Positions 7,070 to 15,076 of a stretch of DNA of 64,000 nucleotides are shown here, one piece after another. The notes beneath the pieces are model-generated. The model was not told where the DNA came from and did no database searches. It saw only the letters and a list, made by a program, of their open reading frames with translations. The position numbers were made by a program, and so were the translations under genes. The stretch is from contig NZ_GL833119.1 in the NCBI RefSeq assembly GCF_000185145.2, forward strand, positions 1,232,668-1,296,667, given 5' to 3'. Origin of the DNA: Hoylesella oralis ATCC 33269. Its GTDB lineage: Bacteria; Bacteroidota; Bacteroidia; Bacteroidales; Bacteroidaceae. Position 1 is the first letter of the stretch. Every line of letters starts with the position of its first letter.

Positions 7070-9244
7070 ATGAATAGATTTGCTTTGGCAATAATTCTAT
7101 CGTTGTCGGCAGCGTGCATGTCGGGTGTTTTGCCCTTATGTGCTGCGCCTTGCGCCGCCATACCGCCATCTGTCGACACTACACGTATCGATACGGGCAT
7201 CGTGTTGCACGATGTAACGGTGTATGGCAATGCGAAGAGAGACTATCAGATGAAGGCCTCGGTCAACGAGATAGAACTTGATCGCCGTTATTTACGGGGG
7301 AATTTCGCCGGTAGTTTGATGCAGAGTCTGCGCGGGGTGCCCGGTGTAAAGGCGATGAGCATAGGTTCCGGACAGTCGAAACCCGCCATCCGTGGTTTGG
7401 GTTTTAACCGTATGATCGTGTCGGAAGACGGTATTAAGCACGAAAGTCAGCAGTGGGGAGACGATCATGGGTTAGAGATAGACCAGTTTGCCATAGACAG
7501 AATAGAGATTATCAAGGGCCCTGCAGCCCTGTTATATGGTTCGGATGCCATCGGTGGAGTGATTAACCTCTACAGCAATTATGTGCCTGTAAAGCCATTA
7601 GAGGGCAGCGTTTCGCTTTTCAGCCGAACCAACAATGCATCGTTAGGCATATCGGCCAAGTTGCAAGGACGCAATAAGAAGTTTTTCTATAAGGCAAATA
7701 TGACATGGATAGACTATGCCGATTATAAAGTTCCGACGGACAGTATTCAGTACTATTCATACTATATAAAGCTGAAAGACCGCACGCTTCGTAATACTGC
7801 AGGGCGCGAACGTGACGGCAGTTTTACGCTCGGATACCTCGGATACCGTTTCAGAACCGACCTTAAAGTATCGGACTCTTATGCCAAGAGCGGCTTTTTT
7901 GCCAACGCACACGGTTTGGAAGTGCGCCTTTCCGATATCGACTACGACGCCTCGCGGCGCGATATAGACCTCCCATATCAAACAGTAAATCATCTCAAAA
8001 TTATGAGTCACTCGGTGTATCAGGCGGGAAATCTTGTGGTAGAAGGCAATCTGGCTTATCAAAACAACCTGCGTAAGGAGCTTTCGGAGCCTGTCTCGCA
8101 TGGCTACATGCCTGTTCCGAGCGGCACGTTGGAACGACGTTTCAATAAAAGCACCTATACCGGAAACGTCGGTATGACGCTTTCGTTGGGCGAAAAGCAT
8201 CAGCTTAACGCCGGCGTGAGTGCCGAATATCAGCACAACAGGCGCGGCGGATGGGGATTTATCATACCCGATTTCGAGTCTACAGCGTTGGGTGCCTACG
8301 TTTACGACCGCTATACGATCAATCCGAATCTCGTTCTGAATGCGGGAGTACGGTATGATAACGTGCATACATCTATCCATCGTTACAGCGACTGGTATAA
8401 AACACCGGTGAAAAACAGTACCGATTCGGTGTTTAAAGAGCGATCCGGCGAGCTTAGACGGGCATTCAACAGCCTTACTTGGTCGGCTGGAATAAACTAT
8501 AATGTAGGACATTGGATTCTTAAAGCCAATGTCGGCAAGAGCTTTCGCGTACCTATACCGAAGGAATTGGGCGCGGATGGCGTGAATTATCATATTTTCC
8601 GTTACGAAAAGGGCAATCCTCTGCTCGATCCGGAAGAGTCGTATCAGGTCGATGCAGGTATCAACTGGAGCAACAAGGTGCTGGATATTCAGATCGATCC
8701 TTACCTGAATTACTTCCCTAATTATATCTATATGAACCCTACTTCGGAGTATTATGAGGGCCTACAGCTATATTATTACCGCCAAAGCCGCGTCATTCGT
8801 TACGGGTTCGAGGCACAACTGACGTGTAAAGTCATGCGTAATTTGGAAGCTGAACTGAAGGGAGAGTATCTTTATGCAGAACAACTGTCGGGCGAAAAGA
8901 AAGGCTTTACGCTGCCGTTTTCTACTCCTTGGTCGGTCGATACGGGGCTTAAATACACGTTCTTTGGCCGTCGACAGGGACAAGAAGGATATCTTACGTT
9001 TAACGTACATGTGGTGGGCGACCAGAATAATATCGTTCCACCGGAGAAACCCACTAAGGGTTACTGCACTATAAATATGTCTGCGGGGAAGGAGTTTGCC
9101 CTGAAAAGCTGCTCACTCCGTATAGGTATCAATGCTGAGAACCTGCTGAACCGCAGATATTACGACCATACAAGCTATTATAGACTAATCGATGTGCCCG
9201 AACCCGGGCGCAATGTAGCTGTGATGGTTGGCTTAGATTTTTAA
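7070..9244 (+). CDS. TonB-dependent outer-membrane receptor, probable metal or metal-complex uptake
   Basis: 724 residues starting at the ATG that gives a clean signal peptide (MNRFALAIILSLSAACMSG); an upstream in-frame start at 7019 would put 17 residues before it. The plug domain is clear at about residues 60-170 (LMQSLRGVPGVKAMSIGSGQSKPAIRGLGFNR, then IKGPAALLYGSDAIGGVINL), and a long beta-barrel ends in an aromatic-terminal strand (MVGLDF). There is no N-terminal carboxypeptidase-like domain, so it resembles siderophore, heme or metal receptors and not SusC. Two DUF4625 lipoproteins follow directly (55 and 36 bases). Substrate not determinable; zinc, copper, iron or heme are possible. Confidence 0.9.
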   Translation: MNRFALAIILSLSAACMSGVLPLCAAPCAAIPPSVDTTRIDTGIVLHDVTVYGNAKRDYQMKASVNEIELDRRYLRGNFAGSLMQSLRGVPGVKAMSIGSGQSKPAIRGLGFNRMIVSEDGIKHESQQWGDDHGLEIDQFAIDRIEIIKGPAALLYGSDAIGGVINLYSNYVPVKPLEGSVSLFSRTNNASLGISAKLQGRNKKFFYKANMTWIDYADYKVPTDSIQYYSYYIKLKDRTLRNTAGRERDGSFTLGYLGYRFRTDLKVSDSYAKSGFFANAHGLEVRLSDIDYDASRRDIDLPYQTVNHLKIMSHSVYQAGNLVVEGNLAYQNNLRKELSEPVSHGYMPVPSGTLERRFNKSTYTGNVGMTLSLGEKHQLNAGVSAEYQHNRRGGWGFIIPDFESTALGAYVYDRYTINPNLVLNAGVRYDNVHTSIHRYSDWYKTPVKNSTDSVFKERSGELRRAFNSLTWSAGINYNVGHWILKANVGKSFRVPIPKELGADGVNYHIFRYEKGNPLLDPEESYQVDAGINWSNKVLDIQIDPYLNYFPNYIYMNPTSEYYEGLQLYYYRQSRVIRYGFEAQLTCKVMRNLEAELKGEYLYAEQLSGEKKGFTLPFSTPWSVDTGLKYTFFGRRQGQEGYLTFNVHVVGDQNNIVPPEKPTKGYCTINMSAGKEFALKSCSLRIGINAENLLNRRYYDHTSYYRLIDVPEPGRNVAVMVGLDF

Positions 9245-9299
9245 CTTAATACATTAATATAAACTTGAGACTCTATGAGTCTTGCAATTACAGACTATT

Positions 9300-10055
9300 A
9301 TGAGAAAAGGAATGATTTGGGGAGCTATGACGGCTCTTGTTAGTGTTTTAACGCTGTGTTTGGCTTCCTGTAGCAACAACAACGATGATCCGGCGGAGAC
9401 AAAGTTAGAGATTAATAAGCGTGAACTGGGCGAAGAGAACTCCAAAACGGCCGTTTTGGGCAAAGATCTGCACATTGAATGCGAGATATTGGCCGAGTCT
9501 AAGATCAAAAGCATTCGGGTGGAACTCATACAGGGGAACGCTGAAACCGTGTTGATGAAAGACTTTAACAGCAATAAGAACTATGTGGGTGTGATCAATG
9601 CGCACTTCCATGAGCACTTGGAACTTGACGGCAAGCTCGCTGCAGGTACTTACCGGTTCATCTTAACCGTTACTGATGAAAAAGGAAAAGAGGTGTCTTG
9701 GACCGATGAACTTACTTTGAAGGCTCCCGATCCTAATGCTCCGAAGATAGAAATCACCAGTCCTGATGCAAGTAACAATACGGCCGAAGCAGGCAGCAAG
9801 TTCACCGTAAAGGCCGAAGTTACCGTGAAGTCTGCCGTTAAGAGTATCGAACTCGAGTTCCACGGAGACAAGGAATATCCGATAGAAGTGAGCGATTATA
9901 ACGGTAAGACCGGTACCTTCGAGTTCAATAAAGAGATTACAGTGCCCGCAGAAGCCGTGGCTGGCGAGTATCACCTGCACTTCACGGTGACCGATACCGA
10001 CGGAAGAACGAACACAGAAGAGTTCGAAGGTTTCAAAATAACGGCCAAGAAGTAG
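9300..10055 (+). CDS. DUF4625-type lipoprotein with two repeated domains
   Basis: 251 residues from MRKGMIWGAMTALV; an in-frame TTG at 9282 is less likely. The lipobox LCLASC gives a lipidated Cys followed by SNNNDDP. Two homologous immunoglobulin-like halves follow, each with a KSIRVELI or KSIELEFHG strand, an HFHEHLEL or similar histidine-containing turn, AAGTYRFILTVTDEKGKE and AGEYHLHFTVTDTDGRT. This matches my memory of DUF4625 proteins, found as partners of TonB receptors in Bacteroidetes. Likely a surface or periplasmic-face lipoprotein assisting the receptor. The duplicated-domain layout is visible; the role is inferred. Confidence 0.75.
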   Translation: MRKGMIWGAMTALVSVLTLCLASCSNNNDDPAETKLEINKRELGEENSKTAVLGKDLHIECEILAESKIKSIRVELIQGNAETVLMKDFNSNKNYVGVINAHFHEHLELDGKLAAGTYRFILTVTDEKGKEVSWTDELTLKAPDPNAPKIEITSPDASNNTAEAGSKFTVKAEVTVKSAVKSIELEFHGDKEYPIEVSDYNGKTGTFEFNKEITVPAEAVAGEYHLHFTVTDTDGRTNTEEFEGFKITAKK

Positions 10056-10091
10056 GTCTGTAGCAGGAGTATATATATAATAAGGTATAAG

Positions 10092-10580
10092 ATGATGAAG
10101 ACTATAAAACTGTTTTTGCTTGCCTTTGTGCTTTGTTTGCTTGCCGCATGCAGCAGCAGTAGCGATGATAACGGTACGAAGGATAAAGAGAAGCCCGTTA
10201 TTTCAGACAAGGATATTGTGGCAAGTCCCACAGATTGTCAGGTGTATAAGCGCGGCGAGACGATACCTGTAAGGTATCTGTTCAAGGATAATATGGAGCT
10301 CGGGAGTTTCAATATCGAGATACATAATAACTTTGATCATCACACGCACAGTACCTCTGCCGCCGATTGTCCGCTCGATGAAAAGAAGAGTGCGGTTAAT
10401 CCATGGGTTTACAACGAGAGTTTCGACATTCCTGCAGGGCAGAAAGAGTACGCCTCTGCCGTGGATATAAAGATACCCGACAATATAGATACGGGCGATT
10501 ACCACTTCATGTTGCGCCTTACAGATAAGGTTGGATGGCAGGAACTCAAGGCAGTTAGCATAAAAATTACCGCACAATAA
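10092..10580 (+). CDS. DUF4625-type lipoprotein, single domain
   Basis: 162 residues from MMKTIKLFLLAFVL; the second ATG at 10095 is equally possible. Signal peptide with lipobox CLLAACSSSS. The domain has SFNIEIHNNFDHHTHST, a histidine-rich segment well suited to metal binding, and ends DTGDYHFMLRLTDKVGWQE, the same final strands as in the preceding lipoprotein. Thirty-six bases separate the two, so they are probably co-transcribed with the TonB receptor. Metal capture at the cell surface is inferred from the HHTH cluster. Confidence 0.75.
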   Translation: MMKTIKLFLLAFVLCLLAACSSSSDDNGTKDKEKPVISDKDIVASPTDCQVYKRGETIPVRYLFKDNMELGSFNIEIHNNFDHHTHSTSAADCPLDEKKSAVNPWVYNESFDIPAGQKEYASAVDIKIPDNIDTGDYHFMLRLTDKVGWQELKAVSIKITAQ

Positions 10581-10677
10581 CGGTGCTGTTAAGGCATTTT
10601 TTCATTGAAATTTGGTGGTTTTATAAATAAAATACGTAATATTGCATTCGAATAATTAAAACAAATTCAAAGAGAAG

Positions 10678-11136
10678 ATGAAAAAGTTAATGTTGATTGT
10701 TGCTGCATGTGCAGCAATGGTAGCTTGCAAACAGAGTGGCAAGACTGCCGAGAATATGAACGGAAACGACTCGGTTACCGATTCTGTAGTAGTAGATTCC
10801 ATGGTTTATGAAGGTACTCTGCCGGCAGCAGACGGCCCGGGTATTCGTTACAGTTTGGCCCTTGCAGGCGATTCTACCAACGGTTATCACCTCACGATGA
10901 CTTATCTTGAGGCCGAAAACGGTAAGGACAAAGCGTTCGATTACAACGGAGTAGCAGAGGTTGTTACCAAGACTGTCGGCGGTAAAGAGAAGAAAGCCTA
11001 TAAATTCAGCCTTGGTGAAAAGGAAGCGCCGGCTTACTTCATGATCGTTGACGACTCTACCTTGCGTGCCGTTAACGACCAGTTAGAGGAAGCAGTTACT
11101 AAAGATTTGAACTACGATTTGAAGCTGAAGAAGTAA
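10678..11136 (+). CDS. NlpE-like lipoprotein lacking the CxxC motif
   Basis: 152 residues; signal peptide with lipobox AMVAC (Cys 17). The segment YEGTLPAADGPGIRYSLAL corresponds to the NlpE N-terminal motif YxGTLPCADCPGI, but both cysteines are replaced (A50 and G53). The rest, LTMTYLEAENGKDKAF and a short strand-rich tail, fits a small NlpE-type barrel. NlpE proteins sense surface or copper stress or folding defects; without cysteines, a redox or copper role is unlikely. A weak promoter-like TAATATTG (10637-10644) lies upstream. Terminated by a strong hairpin at 11163-11197. Confidence 0.7.
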   Translation: MKKLMLIVAACAAMVACKQSGKTAENMNGNDSVTDSVVVDSMVYEGTLPAADGPGIRYSLALAGDSTNGYHLTMTYLEAENGKDKAFDYNGVAEVVTKTVGGKEKKAYKFSLGEKEAPAYFMIVDDSTLRAVNDQLEEAVTKDLNYDLKLKK

Positions 11137-11162
11137 TACAGCGTGCTTTCCCGACAAACATA

Positions 11163-11197
11163 AATATTCCCCGAGCCTCGCGGTTTCGGGGAATATT
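11163..11197. terminator. Bidirectional terminator hairpin
   Basis: AATATTCCCCGA (11163-11174) and TCGGGGAATATT (11186-11197) form a perfect 12-base stem with an 11-base loop. It stands between the convergent NlpE-like gene and the minus-strand operon ending at 11299. Confidence 0.8.
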
Positions 11198-11298
11198 CGT
11201 TTTAGGCATTATGTGCAGCCCGCTTAGAAGTACGGTCTGTTCCTTTTGCGCGGTACTTCTATCGGGCTTATTTCTATGCTCTATGCCGGCGGGCAGGT

Positions 11299-11799
11299 CT
11301 ATGTGTACTGTATTTTGTATATGTAGTACAGCCACACACCCAAGAAACAGCCTACAAAAGTGATACCTAAAATATTGCCGAAAGTATCGGATAACCTGCA
11401 ATAACGGCTGATTGCGTCGGTTAGGAGTACCATCGACAGGCAGAAAGCAAGCTGTCTGTTGGCTCTGGAGGCCAGTTTCAGCTGGCGCATTTCGTGGGCG
11501 AAAGTGTCTAAATTGTACCGTTTCGGATAGTAAGATTTGTATAGAAAGAGCAGTACGACGAGGCTCAAAAGAACATTTGTGCGTACATCTCTCCATTTAG
11601 ATACGTATTCCGTTACGTTTCCCGCTTCGTCGTAGGCCTTCGGAACCATATCCGGAGCGTGCCTGAACGCCCAGAACGTAAGGATCAGAGATACCGTAAT
11701 TATGCAAAATACGATGCTTTCGAAGATTTTGGCTTCGATGTTTCTGTTGGGCAGGATATGGTTGTAATATTCGTTCCGGATGCTTTTGATAATGTTCAT
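11299..11799 (-). CDS. Integral membrane protein of unknown function
   Basis: 166 residues from MNIIKSIRNEYYNHILPN. Hydrophobic segments are visible at about residues 27-46 (ESIVFCIITVSLILTFWAF), 74-90 (NVLLSLVVLLFLYKSYY), 114-130 and 140-160 (NILGITFVGCFLGVWLYYIY). A charged stretch in the middle has HEMRQLKLASRANRQ. No family recognised. It is the third gene of a minus-strand operon with an SPFH protein and a ribbon-helix-helix protein; the gap to the latter is 21 bases. Confidence 0.7.
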   Translation of the reverse strand: MNIIKSIRNEYYNHILPNRNIEAKIFESIVFCIITVSLILTFWAFRHAPDMVPKAYDEAGNVTEYVSKWRDVRTNVLLSLVVLLFLYKSYYPKRYNLDTFAHEMRQLKLASRANRQLAFCLSMVLLTDAISRYCRLSDTFGNILGITFVGCFLGVWLYYIYKIQYT

Positions 11800-11820
11800 A
11801 GCTTCGTTTTTGTTTCTCGT

Positions 11821-12018
11821 TTATTCGCTGTCGTCTTCTTTTCCGTTGGCTTTACGCTTTTTCAGTCGGCCGTTTTTGCGCAATGCCTCGGTAATAATCC
11901 ACTGCAATTGCCCGTTGATAGATCGGAAATCATCGGCAGCCCACTTCTCTATAGCATCCATCGTGCCGGCATCCACACGCAGGATAAAGCTCTTGTTTTT
12001 ATTTTCTTTTTTCGTCAT
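11821..12018 (-). CDS. Small Arc/ribbon-helix-helix-like DNA-binding protein
   Basis: 65 residues. SFILRVDAGTMDAIEKWAAD and SINGQLQWIITEALRKNGR fit one short strand followed by two helices, the Arc/MetJ-type fold, followed by a basic then acidic tail (KKRKANGKEDDSE). Such proteins dimerise and bind operators. Adjacent to the SPFH gene (63-base gap) in this order in related genomes, as far as I recall. It might regulate its own operon, whose promoter lies beside a homogeneous 22-base tandem array; that link is speculation. Confidence 0.75.
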   Translation of the reverse strand: MTKKENKNKSFILRVDAGTMDAIEKWAADDFRSINGQLQWIITEALRKNGRLKKRKANGKEDDSE

Positions 12019-12081
12019 TACTGCGGTTTTCTGTCGCCATGCTCGTGCCCTATCCCCGAAAGAGGCAGGGAACGGGGCGCC

Positions 12082-13020
12082 TTACATATTCAAAGTGCCC
12101 GTGTTAACGACCGGTTGTGCGGTATCGTCTCCGCAGAGTACCACCATTAGATTGCTCACCATAGCGGCTTTCTTGTCGTCGTCGAGTTCTACAACCCCTT
12201 CGTCTGCCAGCTTTTCAAGTGCCATCTTCACCATCGAAACGGCCCCCTCGACGATCTTTTCGCGTGCTGTAATGATGGCATTTGCCTGCTGTCGTCGCAA
12301 CATAACGGCTGCTATCTCGGGTGAATAGGCCAAATAATTGATACGGGCCTCTACTATATCGATGCCGGCCATGGCCAATCGTTCTGTCAAACGCTCCTCC
12401 AACTGCTTGTTGATGTCGTCTCCGCCATCGCGAAGTGTAAGTTCTTTAGCGTTTGTTTCGGTATCATCGTAGGCATATTGCCCTGCTACTTGTCGTAAAG
12501 CAGCCTCGCTTTGTATCTTTACAAAGTTCTCGAAAGCCCGCATAATGTTATTCACGTCTTTACCGATTGCGGCAGCTCCCGCCATTGTTTGGGCATCTAT
12601 CTCGAACATAGCTTTATACGTATCTTTCAATTTCCATACAAGTACCAGCCCTATCATTACGGGATTGCCTATTTTGTCGTTCACTTTAATGGGCTCGGCA
12701 TTTAGGTTTCTGGCCCTAAGAGAGAGCTTTTTCGTGTTTATAAATGGGTTTACCCAGAAGAAGCCTATATGTGTAAACGTGCCACGATACCTTCCAAAGA
12801 ACATCATAACGCGAGCTTCGTTAGGTTCGAGCTGCATCAAGCCCTTGAAACAGAACAGGGTGGCAAGCATACAGGTAAGGGAAACGAAACTTAGAGGCGA
12901 CTCCGCGTTGACATAAAAGCCGAACAAAGCGCCGAAAACTATTGCAAGTACGAGGAGTATTGCAAGCATTAAGAAACCGTTTACGGTAGTTCCTTTGAAA
13001 CTGAATTCCTTATTTTCCAT
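12082..13020 (-). CDS. SPFH/Band 7 domain membrane protein
   Basis: 312 residues from MENKEFSFKGTTVNGF; an upstream in-frame ATG at 13092 would lie in the promoter region. Two membrane segments (about residues 13-36 and 43-62) precede the SPFH domain, recognised by LEPNEARVMMFFGRYRGT, NPFINTKKLSLRARNLNAEP and a helical region with EERLTERLAMAGIDIVEARINYLAYSPEIA. These are typical of stomatin/flotillin-like proteins that form membrane microdomain scaffolds and often modulate proteases. First gene of an operon with the RHH and membrane proteins. Its promoter (13067-13098) is next to the 7 x 22 repeat. Confidence 0.9.
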   Translation of the reverse strand: MENKEFSFKGTTVNGFLMLAILLVLAIVFGALFGFYVNAESPLSFVSLTCMLATLFCFKGLMQLEPNEARVMMFFGRYRGTFTHIGFFWVNPFINTKKLSLRARNLNAEPIKVNDKIGNPVMIGLVLVWKLKDTYKAMFEIDAQTMAGAAAIGKDVNNIMRAFENFVKIQSEAALRQVAGQYAYDDTETNAKELTLRDGGDDINKQLEERLTERLAMAGIDIVEARINYLAYSPEIAAVMLRRQQANAIITAREKIVEGAVSMVKMALEKLADEGVVELDDDKKAAMVSNLMVVLCGDDTAQPVVNTGTLNM

Positions 13021-13066
13021 AATCGTAAGTATTTTATTGTTTTTATATGATATCATTTCGATATCA

Positions 13067-13098
13067 CAAAAGTATATGTTTGTTTCAAACAAACCAAA
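13067..13098 (-). promoter_or_regulatory. Promoter of the SPFH operon
   Basis: Minus strand TTTG (13095-13098), 20 bases, TACTTTTG (13067-13074). The start is expected near 13062, about 42 bases before the ATG at 13020. Confidence 0.7.
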
Positions 13099-13129
13099 TG
13101 TTTTATCGGCTATTTTGTATAATTTAACG

Positions 13130-13282
13130 GATAAAAGACCATCTCCTTACGATAAAGAGGTCATCTCCTTATCATAAAAAGACCGTCTCCTTACGATAAA
13201 AAGGCCGTCTCCTTACGATAAAGAGACCATCTCTTTATGATGAAAAGGCCATCTCCTTACGATAAAGAGACCGTCTCCTTAT
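13130..13282. repeat. Seven tandem 22-base repeats, nearly homogeneous
   Basis: Units start at 13130 (21 bases), 13151, 13173, 13195, 13217, 13239 and 13261. Each reads approximately GATAAAGAGACC followed by RTCTCCTTAC, with substitutions at a few positions and conserved CTCC(T)TA. The centre GAGACCGTCTC is a near-palindrome, so each unit could form a small hairpin or bind a dimer. Spacers are absent, so this is not CRISPR. It begins about 30 bases upstream of the SPFH -33 box and ends before the mnmA promoter. Confidence 0.9.
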
Positions 13283-13438
13283 TTTTCCAAGTTGCGCAAT
13301 ACGGCTCTGATAGGAGTAATGTTTAAGCCTTTCAGGCATACTGTGCAAGTAGCGTAGATATGGCATATAAACCGCATAGGCAGTGTACCCGATCCGTTAA
13401 ACTCTGTGGAACGAGGGGCGATATTGCGAAAGATTTCG

Positions 13439-13475
13439 TAACTTTGTGCCGTGTTTATGCCCCACGGAAGGGGCA
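13439..13475 (+). promoter_or_regulatory. Promoter and leader hairpin of mnmA
   Basis: TAACTTTG at 13439-13446 fits the -7 consensus; no good -33 element was found. In the leader, TGCCCC (13458-13463) and GGGGCA (13470-13475) form a short hairpin. Its role is unknown. Confidence 0.5.
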
Positions 13476-13514
13476 CGAAGCGCAGATATAAGGTAAATCA
13501 AGAAAGGACGAAAC

Positions 13515-14594
13515 GTGTTGAATGCAGAGGAACTCAAGGGGAAAAAGATCGCTGTATTGCTTTCCGGCGGTGTCGATAGCTCCGTTGTAGTGTACGAACT
13601 GGTACGGTTAGGGCTGCTTCCCGATTGCTTTTACATCAAAATAGGGCCCGAAGAACAGGAACAATGGGACTGTTCGTCGGAAGAAGACCTCGAGATGGCC
13701 ACCGTTGTAGCGGCAAGATACGGCTGCCGTTTGGAGATCGTAGACTGCCATAAGGAGTATTGGAGCGAGGTAACCCGTTACACTATGGATAAAGTTCGCG
13801 CCGGATTTACGCCTAATCCCGATGTGATGTGCAACCGACTTATTAAGTTCGGCGCCTTTGATGATAAGGTGGGGCACCGTTACGACCTCATTGCAACGGG
13901 GCATTATGCACAAACCGAGATGATCGGAGGCAAGAAATGGCTCGTTACAAGCCCCGATCCGGTGAAAGATCAAACCGACTTTTTAGCGCAAATATATAAC
14001 TGGCAATTGCGAAAGGCGTTATTTCCGATCGGGCATTACATGAAGGATGAGGTGCGCGAGATTGCCGAACATGAGCATTTAATCAATGCTAAACGCAAAG
14101 ATTCTCAAGGCATTTGCTTCCTTGGGAAGATAAACTATAACGATTACATACGCCGTTTTCTCGGCGAAAATCCGGGGGATGTCATCGAATTAGAGACCGG
14201 ACGTAAGATCGGGATGCACCGCGGATTATGGTTCCACACCATAGGTCAGCGCCACGGACTGGGCTTCGGCGGCGGTCCGTGGTACGCCATAAAGAAAGAT
14301 GTGGCGCAGAACGTGCTTTACGTAAGTAAGGGATATGAGCCGCAGACGGCTTTTCAGCAGGATTTCAAGGTACATGATTTCCACTTTCTTACCGAACCTG
14401 TCGACATGAAACATGTCACTTTCAAGATACGCCATACCCCTGAATACCATTCGGCTCTGCTTGAAAAGACCGCCGAAGGGGCCTACACGGTTCATTCGAC
14501 CGAGCAGATACAAGGCGTAGCCCCCGGACAATTCTGCGTTGTTTACGACGAACAGCACCACCGTTGTTTCGGTTCGGGCGAAATAACGCTGTAG
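13515..14594 (+). CDS. mnmA: tRNA 2-thiouridine(34) synthase MnmA
   Basis: 359 residues with a GTG start (13515; the next codon, TTG, is also possible). No ATG is usable near the N-terminus, and AGAAAGGA lies 6 bases upstream. The PP-loop LLSGGVDSSVV (15-25) binds ATP. Catalytic cysteines are C106 in CNRLIKFG and C201 in SQGICFLGK. The C-terminal half contains the tRNA-binding part and barrel (LHRGLWFHTIGQRHGLG-like segment, then GVAPGQFCVVYD). It adds sulfur to U34 of Lys, Glu and Gln tRNAs. A secure family call; the organism may carry more than one copy. Confidence 0.93.
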   Translation: MLNAEELKGKKIAVLLSGGVDSSVVVYELVRLGLLPDCFYIKIGPEEQEQWDCSSEEDLEMATVVAARYGCRLEIVDCHKEYWSEVTRYTMDKVRAGFTPNPDVMCNRLIKFGAFDDKVGHRYDLIATGHYAQTEMIGGKKWLVTSPDPVKDQTDFLAQIYNWQLRKALFPIGHYMKDEVREIAEHEHLINAKRKDSQGICFLGKINYNDYIRRFLGENPGDVIELETGRKIGMHRGLWFHTIGQRHGLGFGGGPWYAIKKDVAQNVLYVSKGYEPQTAFQQDFKVHDFHFLTEPVDMKHVTFKIRHTPEYHSALLEKTAEGAYTVHSTEQIQGVAPGQFCVVYDEQHHRCFGSGEITL

Positions 14595-14607
14595 GGCAGA
14601 AACGGAA

Positions 14608-14632
14608 AACAAGCTGTCTGCGGATGCTTGTT
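14608..14632 (+). terminator. Weak hairpin after mnmA
   Basis: AACAAGC (14608-14614) and GCTTGTT (14626-14632) form a 7-base stem with an 11-base loop. No T-run follows, so terminator function is uncertain. Confidence 0.35.
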
Positions 14633-14698
14633 TACCTGTGGATGGGAGAATAACCGGAATTTTACCGGTATTATTATATCAACAAATCGAAGATAAAA

Positions 14699-15076
14699 AT
14701 GAACAAAAGCTTAAAAACACTGCTTATGGGAATCTTGAGTTTGCTCTTCGGAGCGTGCACGCATCATGGCAATATCGAGTCTGTAGATGCCGAAACCTTT
14801 GCCAAGGCCATACGTGCAGAGCACGTACAACTACTGGATGTGCGCACTGAAGGGGAATATAACGCCGGTAGAATTGAATATGCCGTAAATGCAGACGTAA
14901 TGCAACCCGACTTCTTGGACCGTGTATTGCCGCTATTTGTCAAAACAAAGAAGGTATATGTGTATTGTCGTTCCGGTAAACGCAGCATGAATGCCGCACG
15001 ACAGCTCACGGCAAAGGGCTTCAAGGTGGTAAATCTTGCCGGCGGAATTATGGAATGGCAGAGCAAGAACCCCTGA
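14699..15076 (+). CDS. Rhodanese-domain lipoprotein
   Basis: 125 residues. The signal peptide ends in lipobox LLFGAC, making Cys 20 the lipid-bearing residue. A single rhodanese domain has QLLDVRTEGEYNAGRI (CH2A-type region) and the active-site loop CRSGKRS with nucleophile C90. It probably handles sulfane sulfur or redox chemistry in the periplasm. Its stop codon directly abuts the stop codon of the convergent patatin gene (15076/15077), so the two ends are packed with no intergenic terminator. Confidence 0.88.
   Translation: MNKSLKTLLMGILSLLFGACTHHGNIESVDAETFAKAIRAEHVQLLDVRTEGEYNAGRIEYAVNADVMQPDFLDRVLPLFVKTKKVYVYCRSGKRSMNAARQLTAKGFKVVNLAGGIMEWQSKNP

Noticed and set aside
13130..13282. CRISPR array
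   Set aside because: Units are back to back with no spacers, unit length 22 is short, and no cas genes are in the window.
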